From the NCBI GenBank assembly GCA_022266195.1, contig WHVY01000002.1, forward strand, positions 2,247,001 through 2,311,000: a DNA stretch of 64,000 nt, given 5' to 3'. The position numbers and the translations under genes were made by a program. A model generated the notes under the pieces. It did no database searches, had not been told where the DNA came from, and saw only the letters and a list, made by a program, of their open reading frames with translations. Positions 1 through 10,761 of the stretch are shown one piece after another. This DNA is from Tetranychus cinnabarinus. Its lineage: Eukaryota > Arthropoda > Arachnida > Trombidiformes > Tetranychidae. Each line of letters opens with the position of its first letter. Position 1 is the stretch's first letter.

Positions 1-1208
1 GGTATATAACAAAATGCCAAGTGCTTACAAGTTAGTACCAATAATCTAATACTTTCAGTGTGGTGCATCATCTCGATTATTGATTGTAATTGATATCTTC
101 AAGGCCTCGTAAATTTTGGGCATACTTGCTACTGTTTTGCCTTTTCCCTTAATTAACAGTTAATCTATGATTTGTATTTTTTGATTATCAATTATCGCCA
201 GGAATTTCTTTTTGAAACATTAAGGATCTTTTGTAATATTAATTTCTGGTCCATGACTGATTCTATCGCACAATTTACTCATATATCAAAGTTATTGCAT
301 CATTTTAGCCTAATTAAAAAACTCCTACTGTTGATTGATTTTCCTTTTTCTGGTTATTTCATTAATTTTGGAATTGATTGCATACATAATTGTGTAAAGG
401 TCGGTTAGCTCTTCTGATAAAAATTAATGACGTTAATAACATACATTTTCAATAATAGGTGTTATTGCGTCCAATGCTTTACGCAATTCATGTTGAAATT
501 GATTAAAATTTAAAATTATCTCAAATTTGAAGCAAAAATGATGGATTTTCTCGGTTAAAAAATCAGATAAAAGTCTTGCTGTTTCAGTTTATTGTTAATC
601 TGATTGTTCATCTTGAAACGCTCTTCACTTTCAGTTTCTTTTCCGCTTCAGTTGTTGAGTTTTCAAGTAACGTTTTCATTCTTATACAGTCTTGTAGTTA
701 TTGACTTGATTCCATCTCCTATTACTAGTAAATCAGTCAATAGAGACTATTAGCTATGTTAATTAACTGTTAAAGGGTTTCTGGTTTCGCCCTTTCAATT
801 CATGTTCATTGTGATAATTAATATCTAATCTATTCACTCATCCATCTAATGGTTGATAATTGTCTCGTGATTTTGGTCACCACATGGAAGTGTCAAGTCA
901 ATAACATAAACTAAAATAGGATTTGTATCTATTCAGATAAAAACCAATCTGTTTAAAGTTAGTTTATGTTATTGACCTTTAACCAAATTAAGTCAAATAC
1001 TTGACAGATAGCTACATTTATTTACAATTATATCTTCATTATACATATCTAGTTAGTTCATGATGTCAATTTTAATCAATCAATAATTCAATTATACACC
1101 CTTTTCAGTGATACCTAATATACAGAAAAATATCAAACAATAAATGTCAAATCAAACTGCAGATTTACGTAATAAATTTATATAATGATTGCTCTTTTTT
1201 TATCCCAG
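1..1208. other. Non-coding stretch before first recognised transporter exon
   Basis: AT-rich sequence in which I find no exon. The first transporter exon at 1209 is preceded by a pyrimidine-rich acceptor (TTTTTTTATCCCAG) and needs one base from an earlier exon, so at least the right part of this stretch is an intron of that gene. The open frame at 172-408 has no recognisable domain. Confidence 0.55.
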
Positions 1209-3764
1209 GAACGGCATCGGTAGCGCGAGGTTATAGTGGTTATGTTGATGCTCTTATCGATAATAAGATCGCACATTTTTTCAATGAAACTCTACCACTT
1301 CCAATCCCTGGAACTGCTGGTTATTTTGATGGCTTTGCATTCACGTTAACAATGGTCCTTGCCGGTAATACATTTCAACTTGAATGAATTGAACTTTCAC
1401 TAATTTCATGTTTCTCATGTCAATCATATTAGTTATGCTGGCTTTTGGGGTTAAAGAGTCGACAGGATTCACTGCCATCTTCACTGTTGTCAATTTGTAT
1501 GCCGTCTTCTTTGTGATAATTGCTGGTGCTTTTCGTTCTAGTCTTGATAATTGGGAAATTCCTGCGAGTCAAGTTCCTCCCGGTTTCGGCAAAGGTGGTT
1601 TCTTTCCATATGGATTCCAAGGTAAATTGTTAATCAATCAAAAGGTTACGATCAACAATAAACAACACTTTTCTTCCCCTTTTTTAGGTGTAATGAAAGG
1701 AGCAGCTACTTGTTTCTATGGGTTTGTTGGTTTTGATGCCATTGCTTCTACCGGTGAAGAGGCCAAAAACCCTCAAAGATCAATTCCCCTCAGTATAACG
1801 ATATCATTGTTTCTCATTTTATTGGCTTATCTGGGTGTTGCTGGTGTTTCAACCTTAATGGCTCCTTACTGGTTACAAGGTTCTAACGCTCCACTCACTG
1901 ATATTTTCACCATGCACCATGGTTGGGTTGGATCAACTTATATCATCACATTTGGTGCCATTACAAGTTTGTCAACGGCTCTTCTAGGATCTCTATTTCC
2001 TCTTCCTCGTGTTTTATTTGCCATGGCATCTGACGGATTGATTCCTTCAGTATTCAAATCTACTGCTGGAGCCAAGAAAACTCCTATTTTCTCGACCATA
2101 ATGTCTGGACTATTTGCAGGTATAACGGCTGCTTTATTTTCCACCGATGAATTAACTGACATGATGTCCATTGGAACACTGTTAGCTTATACTCTAGTCG
2201 CATTATCAGTGCTAATTTTAAGGTATTGTAATTTTATATTTATTTGTATTAATCTTTACAATTTAAAAAGGCTTAAAATTTTTCTAATGACAATTTTGCT
2301 CTGTTGTATTAACAATCCAGGTATCGATGTGATGATCCAGTTGACTCAAATCCAGCTGATGAAAAGGTTGGAAATGAAGATAATGAAAGTGTAAACAATA
2401 ACACTGCTGATGATGATCAACTGGTTGTTGTTAGTCAAAAGCCAAGTTTAATGTCTCTTTTACTTAACTTGGAAGGATTTAAGGTACCAAACGAGAGTAC
2501 AACAGAAATCAGTGCAACTATTATACTCGTAATCAGTAAGTTTAAACGATTATTTCCTGTCCATCCATTATTTGAATTGTGCATTGGTTTTAAATTGGTT
2601 TGATTGTATTAAATACAATATTGTTTCGACCTATTAAGTCAACCTATGATCTCTTATTTTGTAGTCCATTACAATCTATTGTGCCACTTAATTATCCGAT
2701 TACTGGTCCATTAGTTTCTTCCGTTTACTTCAGTACACAGTTTTTATTGAGACAAAATTGTTCCTAAACTCTAACCTTTCTAACAATGCAATTTAAATGT
2801 GTAAAAATTATAATAACTAGCTCTTATTGTTTTCAAATCAACTAATAATTTTTCATCTTTTCTAGGCTTTCTCTGTTTGATTCTCGATGGATGTTTAACC
2901 TTCTTGTACGATGAAATTGTTGCTGGCAGTATTTACTCATTGAGTGCTATTGCTATTATTTTTACTTTCATCATCATTCTCATGATTTTACTTAATCGAC
3001 AACCTCAATCCCAAACCAGACTCGCCTTTAAGGTAATTATCTAATGATATACAAGGTTATTACCAAGCCTTATTAGTACCATTATTCATTGAATTGCGTT
3101 TTCGTCTACTTCCGCCTCACTTTCCTTCAGGTTCCACTTTTACCTGCACTACCAATAGTATCTGCATTGTTCAACTTTTATCTTATGTATAATCTGAGTA
3201 AACGAACATGGTTTCGATTTCTCGTTTGGATGGGATTTGGTAAGTTTAAGTTTCTACATGTCAATTTAATTTAATTGACAGTTTTAAATGATTAGATGAA
3301 TACTCATTTTGTTCTCATGACAAGCTTACATGACAATATAATTAAAACTTTTAGGTACCCTTGACCTGGTCAACATCTAATGTTGTGCGGTCACATTTTG
3401 TCTTTAGGCTAAGTAAAAGTAAAAATATCTCAAACTTGATCATAATTTTTATTGATTAGTAAAATGAATCTATATATACGAAGGAATCGTTGAAAAATTG
3501 CATAGCTTGATTCAGTTTGTTAAAAGTCATGAAATGGATATTCAATCTAATCAGAATGTTTCTTTGATAAATCATTTACTAATTTATGTTTTTACCTTTT
3601 CAGGTTTATCTACATATTTCATGTTTAGCATGAGAAACAGCAAAGGTTACTTAAAGCAAAGTTATAAAGAGACCGAAGATGAGGAATCAGAAGAAACGAA
3701 CCAACCAGTGATACCAGTTGCACGAAACGAAGATATTCATAACAATCACTTTAATAATCTGTGA
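1209..3764 (+). CDS. Cationic amino acid transporter (SLC7A1-4 / CAT family), 5' end missing
   Basis: Seen: seven exons at 1209-1364, 1433-1621, 1688-2222, 2321-2535, 2866-3032, 3131-3239 and 3604-3764, joined by GT-AG introns with consistent phases, giving 510 codons including stop. Landmarks are GVKES, GAATCFYGFVGFD, TGEEAKNPQ, LLGSLFPLPRVLFAMA, MSIGTLLAYTLVA and, in the C-terminal half, RLAFKVPLLPALPI followed by WVRF-like TWFRFLVWMGFG. This order matches the vertebrate CAT proteins from about their fifth membrane segment to the end. Known for the family: CATs import arginine, lysine and ornithine across the plasma membrane, with 14 membrane segments in animals. The short last exon gives a hydrophilic, acidic tail. 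The N-terminal third is absent, so the gene starts before the window or in unrecognised exons in 1-1208. Which CAT paralogue it is cannot be settled here. Confidence 0.93.
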
Positions 3765-4511
3765 TTTAACATACGACCATTTTTTTAAAATCAATTATTT
3801 TCATTATTTCATCTGTATTTTATTATTCATAAGTAACTTCCATCCGTGTTTTTTAAAAAGATATTCACGAAAGGATATGTGATCAAATTGTAAACCAAAA
3901 TGAATTGTGACTAAAGTCGAAGCAATTGCTCTTGATTGCTCTATCATCAAAATTTGAATAAGTTGCATTTTATCTTAATCAGGAAATATTACAGACAAAC
4001 CATCAAGTAAACACTAAACTTGACACGGTAAATGACCAGTCATTTCATTTGAAGCTCATCCTTTGAAATAAAATGTATTTGCATAAAATGCTTCTATAGA
4101 AAGAGGAGAAATAAAATAACGAATGATGAATGTCAATGAAAACAAGTGACAATTTAATATTTAATGTACTTCTTTTAACCAACATCAAAGTTTAATTGTG
4201 AATAATAGTGGAGAGAAAATCGATAACACATCGATATATCGAATATTTGCTAAATTCTTAAGTAGAAAAGTGCGATTCGGATCTGAAAAAATATCGGATA
4301 CTTGTCTGGAAAAGCTGACAAATTCAAAATTTCAAACTTTGTTGTTGTTTTAGTTGCATTGTTACTGGTTATTTCGGATTCTGTGTTTAACTAAAGATCA
4401 GATCAAGTTAAATGTTATCTGAATAAATTTTTTTGTGTCGCAGGCAAAAGTTTATTTCTGAGCAAGTGTTTCTTTGTAGATTGGTGTTTTTTTAATAGTT
4501 AAAGCCTCACA
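3765..4511. other. Transporter 3' flank and anillin-like gene A upstream region
   Basis: No coding exon seen. A possible AATAAA lies at 4067-4072. From about 3970 onward the sequence is repeated at about 7577-8124 upstream of anillin-like gene B, so this part is the left end of a tandem duplication. A cluster of TATCGATA-like motifs lies at 4218-4250. Confidence 0.6.
4218..4250 (+). promoter_or_regulatory. DRE-like (TATCGATA) motif cluster upstream of gene A
   Basis: The sequence has AATCGATA, ATCGATATATCGA and, 40 bp on, AATATCGGAT. In Drosophila the DRE motif TATCGATA is bound by DREF in promoters of replication and housekeeping genes. Similar ATCGATA or ATATCGGAT words recur upstream of gene B (7831-7925), DPM1 (14391-14440) and TOM22 (30951-30978), which is why I list it. 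Function is inferred from the motif alone. Confidence 0.35.
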
Positions 4512-7249
4512 ATGAGTGGTTATAAACAAAAAAACTACATTACCGCCAAATCTTCCAACTCTGCTCCAACGGATAAAATTGATTCAACCGATCCCTGTTT
4601 ACTACCTTTGGCTGCTCGTCGAGCTCTTTTTGAAAAAAATTTTACTCGCCCAGGTGTTAAAAACAATAACATTGAAACAGTTCTTCATGGTCTCAACCAA
4701 AGAACAAAAGAAAGAAATAAGTTTCTCGACCAAAATAATTTGGCTAGTGAAACTCCCATCGGTTCATCTATCGGTTCATCTATTGGTTCGACTAAAAGAA
4801 ACAATGACATCGAAGAAAATTTTCAGGATCTCACCCAAAGAACAAAAGACAGAAATGATTTTCTCGAGCAAAATTATTTGGCTAGTGAAATTCCCATCGG
4901 TTCATCTATCGGTTCGAATATAAGAAACAGTAACATTGAAGTAGATCTTCAGGGTTTCACTCAAACAACAAAAGAAAGAAATGCGTTTCTCGAGCAAAAT
5001 GACTTGCCCAGTAAATCTCCAATCTGTTCAACTATTAGAAACAATAACATTGAAGAAGATCTACAGGGTCTCATCCAGAGAACAAGAGAAAGAAATAAGT
5101 TTCTTGAGCGAATGAATTTGACTATTGAACCTTGCATGAGTTCAACTATCGGTTCAACTTCTAGAAACATTGACAGTAAAGAGGCTCTTGCAGCCTTTAA
5201 AGAAATTGAAAAGAATCCATCGAAAGCTGATATCAGTGTTTTGAATATCACCAAAGAGAAAGATAACCTGCCTGAGCATGAGAATGTTAATCATGCAGAG
5301 ACTTCTGAAGATTTAAATATTTACAAAGAGAAAGATATCCTGTCTGAAGATAAGAATGTCGAACATGTAGAAACATATTCCAATGATTCTATTATTTTGA
5401 ATAAAGCAGATATATCATCAACCGATGAGGAAAACTGCAACCAGGATTATAAAAACAATCTCAATTATTCTTCTGAAACCGATGAGAAAAATTCATCATT
5501 CAGTGACAAAAATTTCGATCTTCAAGAGCGAAATTGCCCTCAAGAAAGTGATCCCAACGGTTCAATCGGCAGCGATACATCATCTCTTCTTTCGAGTGTT
5601 GATGAAAACAACACTGTTATAAGTCAGTCAACAAAGATATACCCAGAACTACCTCAGTTCGACGAAATAGTTTATAAAACCTGTTCGGAAAAAGTTGAAG
5701 AACCTTTGAAAAGTATCATCTCACCCATCAAAATCTGCGATTATCCTACAGTAGTGGTATCTCCTAAAAAGAATGTTCAAAATGACCCTGTGAAACCCAA
5801 ATCATCCCAAGCAACCACTCCTTTGAGGACTCTAAGCATGTATCGAAGAGAACAGAAGATTCAGCAAACACTCACAAAACCTGCCGATGATGAAGATGAG
5901 CTAACCACCGATTCTGAAAATGAAGCTCTCAAACGTGATCTTCTGAAAAAGTATCATGAAGAGAAATCTAGAAAGATTGAAACCCTTAGGATCGAAGCGG
6001 ATAAATTGAACAAAATCATTTATCAAAGTTTTCGTGCATTGGATCATTGTGTTCAAATCAAGAACATTTCAGAGCGCATCGAAGCTGAGAAAATTCTTCT
6101 TACCAACAGTAAGTAAATATTATTTCTTTTATATCTTCTTATTTAATCTTCTTTTAATCCTAATTTTTTTCAGTGGTTAAAAAAAATGCCTGTGTTGATG
6201 AGCTGTATAGATTACAGAAGGAAGAAAATTTCGATATCACAGACGATCCAATTGGAACAGTAACTTTCAACAAACTCATGCTTTTAGTCAAAGGAAACTT
6301 TTTTGTTTCTCAAGTCAGTGGAACCGGTAAGTTAAAGTTTTATCTTTCTTGGAATCATTTATATTTGTAAATAACAAAATTGCGATGTTTATCTTCAACA
6401 GATCTATGTGAATATCACTTTATTTGTCTTTTCACTTGTGGTGAGAAAGTTTTTTCAACTGACGCTCTATCTTCCACCCATACTATACAAGAAGCATCTC
6501 TCAGTTTCAAGAATAAGATAGAATTCGATAAATTAAGGAAAGATTTTCGCATTCGTCTGACCGTTTATGCTTTGGCTTTACCCAAGGGAAAAAGAAATCA
6601 TGATAAAAAAAATATTCGCCTGACTCCGAAACACAAATCTAAAGTTAAATATACACATTCACCAGCGTTGAAAGCATCACCTAGAAGTGAGAAAATCAAA
6701 TGTAATTTCAAAAAAATGGGACAGGTCGATTTCACTCGTGATAACATCATGAGAAGTCGTTTTTCATTGGAAAACTTTATGTATGAATCACCTTTAGAAG
6801 ATCAAATTATGGTTGATCTGGTGATTAGAGGCCAGTATAACATTAAGTTTTCTAGCTATTTGAATTTCCATGAGACATCAGGAGACTATCCTGTTTGGAA
6901 CCGTCGATGGTGCGTCCTAAATGGCTCATCTATCTATTTTTGGAGATTTTCTGAAGATGAAGGAGACAAACAACCGATGGGTGTGATAAATCTGAAACAC
7001 TGTGTCAATCCAAGAATTAGCAAAGCCACTGCAGATATAAGCATGAGACCGAATTCTTTTTCATTCCTCACTCTTGAAAGACAAAATAATTCTTTTATTC
7101 CTACGAAGCATTTAATGGCTGCAGACATTCGTAAAGAAAGAGATGTTTGGCTCGAAAATCTGAACAAAGTTTTAGAAATGATCAGACTCTGGGAGCCAGA
7201 TTGTCTTCAGCCTATGGATCAAGCTTCTTTGGATAGACTCTTGAAATGA
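4512..7249 (+). CDS. Anillin-like protein A (AHD + PH), 865 aa, with internal repeats
   Basis: Seen: exons 4512-6108, 6174-6326 and 6402-7249, joined by GT-AG introns, giving 865 aa. The N-terminus has a short conserved block PLAARRALFEK (about residues 32-42), then four tandem units of 38-46 aa, then a polar, acidic region. TPLRTLSMYRREQ (about 435) is an anillin landmark. The anillin homology domain spans roughly 500-730. A C-terminal PH domain (about 730-855) has VWNRRWCVLNG, IYFWRFSEDE, GVINLKHCVN and IRLWEPDC. Known: anillin scaffolds actin, myosin II, RhoA and septins at the cleavage furrow and at germline ring canals; the AHD binds RhoA and the PH domain binds phosphoinositides and septins. 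The protein is shorter than typical anillins of about 1100-1200 aa. A canonical longer anillin may exist elsewhere in the genome, so this may be a divergent paralogue. The ATG fits the start of gene B. Confidence 0.88.
4662..5165 (+). repeat. Four in-frame tandem repeats in anillin-like A
   Basis: Units start at 4662, 4800, 4926 and 5040, with a fifth start (NIDSKEAL) at 5166. Lengths are 138, 126, 114 and 126 bp. Each encodes a variant of N-I-E-x-x-L-Q-G-x-x-Q-R-T-K-E-R-N-x-F-L-E-Q followed by a P-I-G-S-S-I-G-S spacer of variable length. Gene B has only the RNNDIEEALAAF junction and none of the units. The units were therefore gained in A or lost in B after the gene duplication. Confidence 0.9.
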
Positions 7250-8124
7250 ACTTCGTATGTTAATTTCATTACTTTTCATTAATTTTAAAACGAAAATCGC
7301 AACTTACAAAATCTATCGAATATTATTCCATTTTGATTAACTGAAGAATTTTTGTTCGAATTATTATATGCAAAATTTTTTATGCTTTGTAAATCTACGC
7401 TCTAAAATGTATTCCTTATTCGTATAAACTTTTGAATTTTCATGACTTAACTTAAATGCTTAAATTTATTTTAACTAGGGAAACGATCTTATAATGTAGA
7501 TCGTTGAAAATTGAAAATGTCATCTCTAGATTTTTTCATTCTTTTTAATAATTTACCTTTCGAAATTCGATCAGCTTATATCTTAATCAGGAGATGTCCA
7601 AGTCAAACCAAGTAAATCTTAAACTTGATACCGTGAATGACCAGTCATTTCATTTGGAGCTCATCCTTTGAAATAAAATGTATTTGCATAAAATGCTTCT
7701 ACAGAAAGAGGAGAAATAAAATAACGAATGATAAATGTCAAAAGTTCCAGTTAATATTAATAGTTATATTTTAAATAATAACGGATGTTAATAGTTACTG
7801 TTAATTTAGATGCAGTAAATACACTAGAGAAAATCGATACTTGATTTCTCACACCGATGTATCGCATATTTGCTGAATTATTGTGTAAAAAAGTGCGATA
7901 CGGATCTAAAAAATATCGGATACTTGTCTGAAAAGCTGAAAAATTCAAATTTTGTTGTTGTTTTAGTTGCATTGTTACTGGTTATTTTAAATTATGTTTT
8001 TAAATCAAAATCAGATCTAGTTGAATGATACCTGAATAAATTTGATTGTGTCAAAGGCAGGAGTTTATATAGAGCAAGTGTTTCTTTGTTAATTTGTGTT
8101 TTATTTCAAATCAAGAGGCTCACA
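7250..8124. other. Gene A 3' flank and gene B upstream region
   Basis: No coding exon. The first about 330 bp match the 3' flank of gene B; from about 7577 the sequence matches the upstream region of gene A. It carries AATCGATA at about 7832, CGATGTATCGC at about 7855 and AATATCGGAT at about 7912, the same order of motifs as at 4218-4300. Confidence 0.6.
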
Positions 8125-10323
8125 ATGAGTGACATTAAACAAAACGACTACATTACCGCCAATTCATCAAACTCCATTCCAACGAATAAGATCGATTCAA
8201 CCGATCCCTGTTTATTACCTTTAGCTGCTCGTCGAGCTCTTTTTGAAAAAAAGGCAACTCGTCCAGTTGTTGACATAACCAGAAACAATGACATTGAAGA
8301 GGCTCTTGCAGCTTTTAAAGAAATCGAAGAGCTTCCGTCTGAAGATGATCTCAGCGATTTAAATATTTACAAAGAGAAAGATATCCTGTCTGAAGATAAG
8401 AATGTCGAACATTTAGAAACATATTCCAACGATTGCATTAGTTTGAATGAAGCAGATATATCATCAACCGATGAGGAAAACTGCAACCAGGATTATAAAA
8501 ACAATCTCAATTATTCTTCTGGAACCGATGAGAAAAATTCCTCATACTGTGACAAAAATTTCGATCTTCAAGAGCGAAATTGCCCTCAAGAAAGTGATCC
8601 CAACGACTCAATTGGTAGCAATGCTTCATCTCTTCTTTCGAGTGTTGATGAAAACAACACTGTGATCAGTCAGTCAACAAAAATATACCCAGAACTCCCT
8701 CGGTTCGATGATTTCGTTTATAAAACCTGTTCAAAAAAAACCGATGAACCTTCAAAAAGCATTATCTCACCCATTAAACGCTTCAATCATCCTACTGTAC
8801 ATCACCATCATCCATCTCCTAAAAAGAATGTTCAAAATGACCCTGTGAAACCCAAATCCTCACAAACAACCACTCCTTTGAGGACTCTAAGCATGTACCG
8901 AAGGGAACAGAAGATTCAGAAAACACTCAAAAGATCTGCCGATGATGAAGATGAGCTTATCACCGACTTGGAAACTGAAGCTCTTAAACTGGATCTTGTT
9001 GAAAAGTATCGTGAGGAGAAATTAAAAAAGATTGATGACCTTGCAGTGGAAGCGGATAAATATAATAAAATCATTTATCAAAGTTTTCGTGCATTAGATC
9101 TCTGTGTGCAAACCAAGAACATTTCAGAGCGCATCGAAGCTGAGAAAATCCTTCTTATTAACAGTAAGTAAATATTATTTGTTAGATAATATCTTCTAAC
9201 GATCTTAATTTTTCTCAGTGGTTAGAAAAAATGCCTGCGTTGATGAGCTGTATCGATTAAAAAAGGAGGAAAATTTCGATATCACAGAAGATCCAGTTGG
9301 TAAAGTTACTTTCAACAAACTCATGCTTTTAGTCAAAGGAAACTTTTTTGTTTCTCAAGCTAGTGGCCTCGGTAAGTTCAATTTCTTTCGTTTTTTTATA
9401 ATGAAAATTTTGGAATGTTTTATTAGGAATAATTCATGATCGTAAATAACAAATTAATATATTTCTCTTTGATAGATTTATGTGAATATCATTTTATATG
9501 CCTTTTTACTTGTGGTGAGAAAGTTATTGCAACTGACGCTCTATCTTCCAGCCATGCTATACAAGAAGCATCTCTCAACTTCACAAATAAAGCAGAATTT
9601 GATCACTTAAGGAAGGATTTTCGCATTCGTCTTACCGTTTATGCTCTGGCTTTACCTAAAGGAAAAAGAAATCATGATAAAAAAAATATTCGTCTTACTC
9701 CAAAAAACAAATCAAAAGTTAAATATACACATTCACCAGCGTTGAAAGCATCTCCTAAAAGTGAGAAAATTAAATGTAATTTCAAAAAAATGGGACATGT
9801 CGATTTCACTCGTGATAACATCATGAAGAGTCGTTTTTCGTTGGAAGAATTTATGTATGAATCACCTTTAGAAGATCAAATTATGGTTGATTTGGTGATT
9901 GGAGGCCAATACAACTTTAAATTTTCTAGCTATTTGAATTTCTATGAGAAATCAGAAGACTATTATGTTTGGAACCGTCGATGGTGCGTCCTAAATGGCC
10001 CGTCTATCTATTTTTGGCGATTTTCGGAGGATGAAGAAGACAAAGAACCAATGGGTGTGATAAATTTGAAACACTGTGTCAATATAAGAATCAGTAAAGC
10101 CACTGCAGATATAAGCATGAGACCGAATGCGTTTTCATTTCTAACTCTCGAAAAACAAAATAATTCTTTAATCCATATGAAGCATTTAATGGCTGCAGAC
10201 ATTCGTAAAGAAAGAGATGGTTGGCTCGAAAATTTGAACAAAGTTTTAGAAATGATCAGACTCTGGGAGCCAGATTGTCTTAAACCTTTGGATCAAGTTT
10301 CTTTAGATGGATTCTTGAAATAA
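8125..10323 (+). CDS. Anillin-like protein B (AHD + PH), 679 aa
   Basis: Seen: exons 8125-9163, 9219-9371 and 9476-10323; exons 2 and 3 have exactly the lengths of gene A (153 and 848 bp). The start at 8125 is chosen because MSDIKQNDYITANSSN lines up with the start of gene A; the frame stays open about 13 codons further upstream, but without homology to A. Landmarks: PLAARRALFEK near the N-terminus, TPLRTLSMYRREQ (about 250), an anillin homology domain (about 315-545) and a PH domain (about 546-670) with WNRRWCVLNG and IRLWEPDC. It lacks the four-unit repeat array of A and has a His-rich patch (HHHHPSPKK). Function is inferred as for A, a cytokinesis or cortical scaffold. All three frames are intact, so both copies look usable. 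Confidence 0.87.
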
Positions 10324-10761
10324 AATTCTCATCTTTATTGTACTATTTTTCATCGATTTCAGATCGAAAATCTCAAAATCTATCGTCTATCAATTCATTT
10401 TATTCATCAGTTTTTGTTCGAACTATTATTTTCAAAATTTCCATACTTTGAGCCATCCATCCATTATTCTTATAAAACTTTTGCATTTTCATACCTTAAC
10501 GTGAATACTCAAATTTATTTCACCTACATAAGCAAAGTATAAGGTAGATCATTGAAAATTGTAAATTTAATAATGATAATTACGGTATAACAGGTTAAAT
10601 AAAAAACAAATGTGCCAATTTCACTTTACTAAATAATAAAAACTAAAACTCGAAGCTTATGAAATAGATGGCAGATTGGATAGTTTATAATAAACAATTG
10701 ATGAATTTACATGTCGACGACATTATCATGTTTTATAACAAATTGCTATTCGGCTTCGAAA
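10324..10761. other. Convergent 3' flanks of anillin-like B and the mpaB-type gene
   Basis: AT-rich, no coding exon seen. The left about 250 bp resemble the 3' flank of gene A (7250-7500). The spacer between the two convergent stop codons is 438 bp. Confidence 0.6.

Larger units (their letters stand above)
3970..10580 (+). repeat. Tandem duplication of the anillin-like locus (unit about 3.6 kb)
   Basis: The block from about 3970 to 7576 (upstream region, gene A, 3' flank) is repeated from about 7577 to 10580 (upstream region, gene B, 3' flank). Shared landmarks: TTGAAATAAAATGTATTTGC followed by GAGGAGAAATAAAATAACG at 4064 and 7671; a TTGTTGTTGTTTTAGTTGCA tract at about 4340 and 7960; the three exons in the same phases; and similar 3' flanks after each stop. 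The start codons are 3613 bp apart (4512 and 8125). Divergence is visible throughout, so the event is not very recent. The biggest difference is the internal repeat array in gene A. Confidence 0.88.

Noticed and set aside
172..408. 78-codon open frame at the left edge
   Set aside because: The composition is AT-rich and hydrophobic with no domain, and it lies in what is probably a transporter intron.
4662..5165. CRISPR-like array
   Set aside because: The repeats are coding, in frame, unequal in length and in a eukaryotic gene.
8086..8124. 13-codon N-terminal extension of anillin-like B
   Set aside because: It starts at a non-ATG codon and has no counterpart in gene A, while the ATG at 8125 aligns with A.
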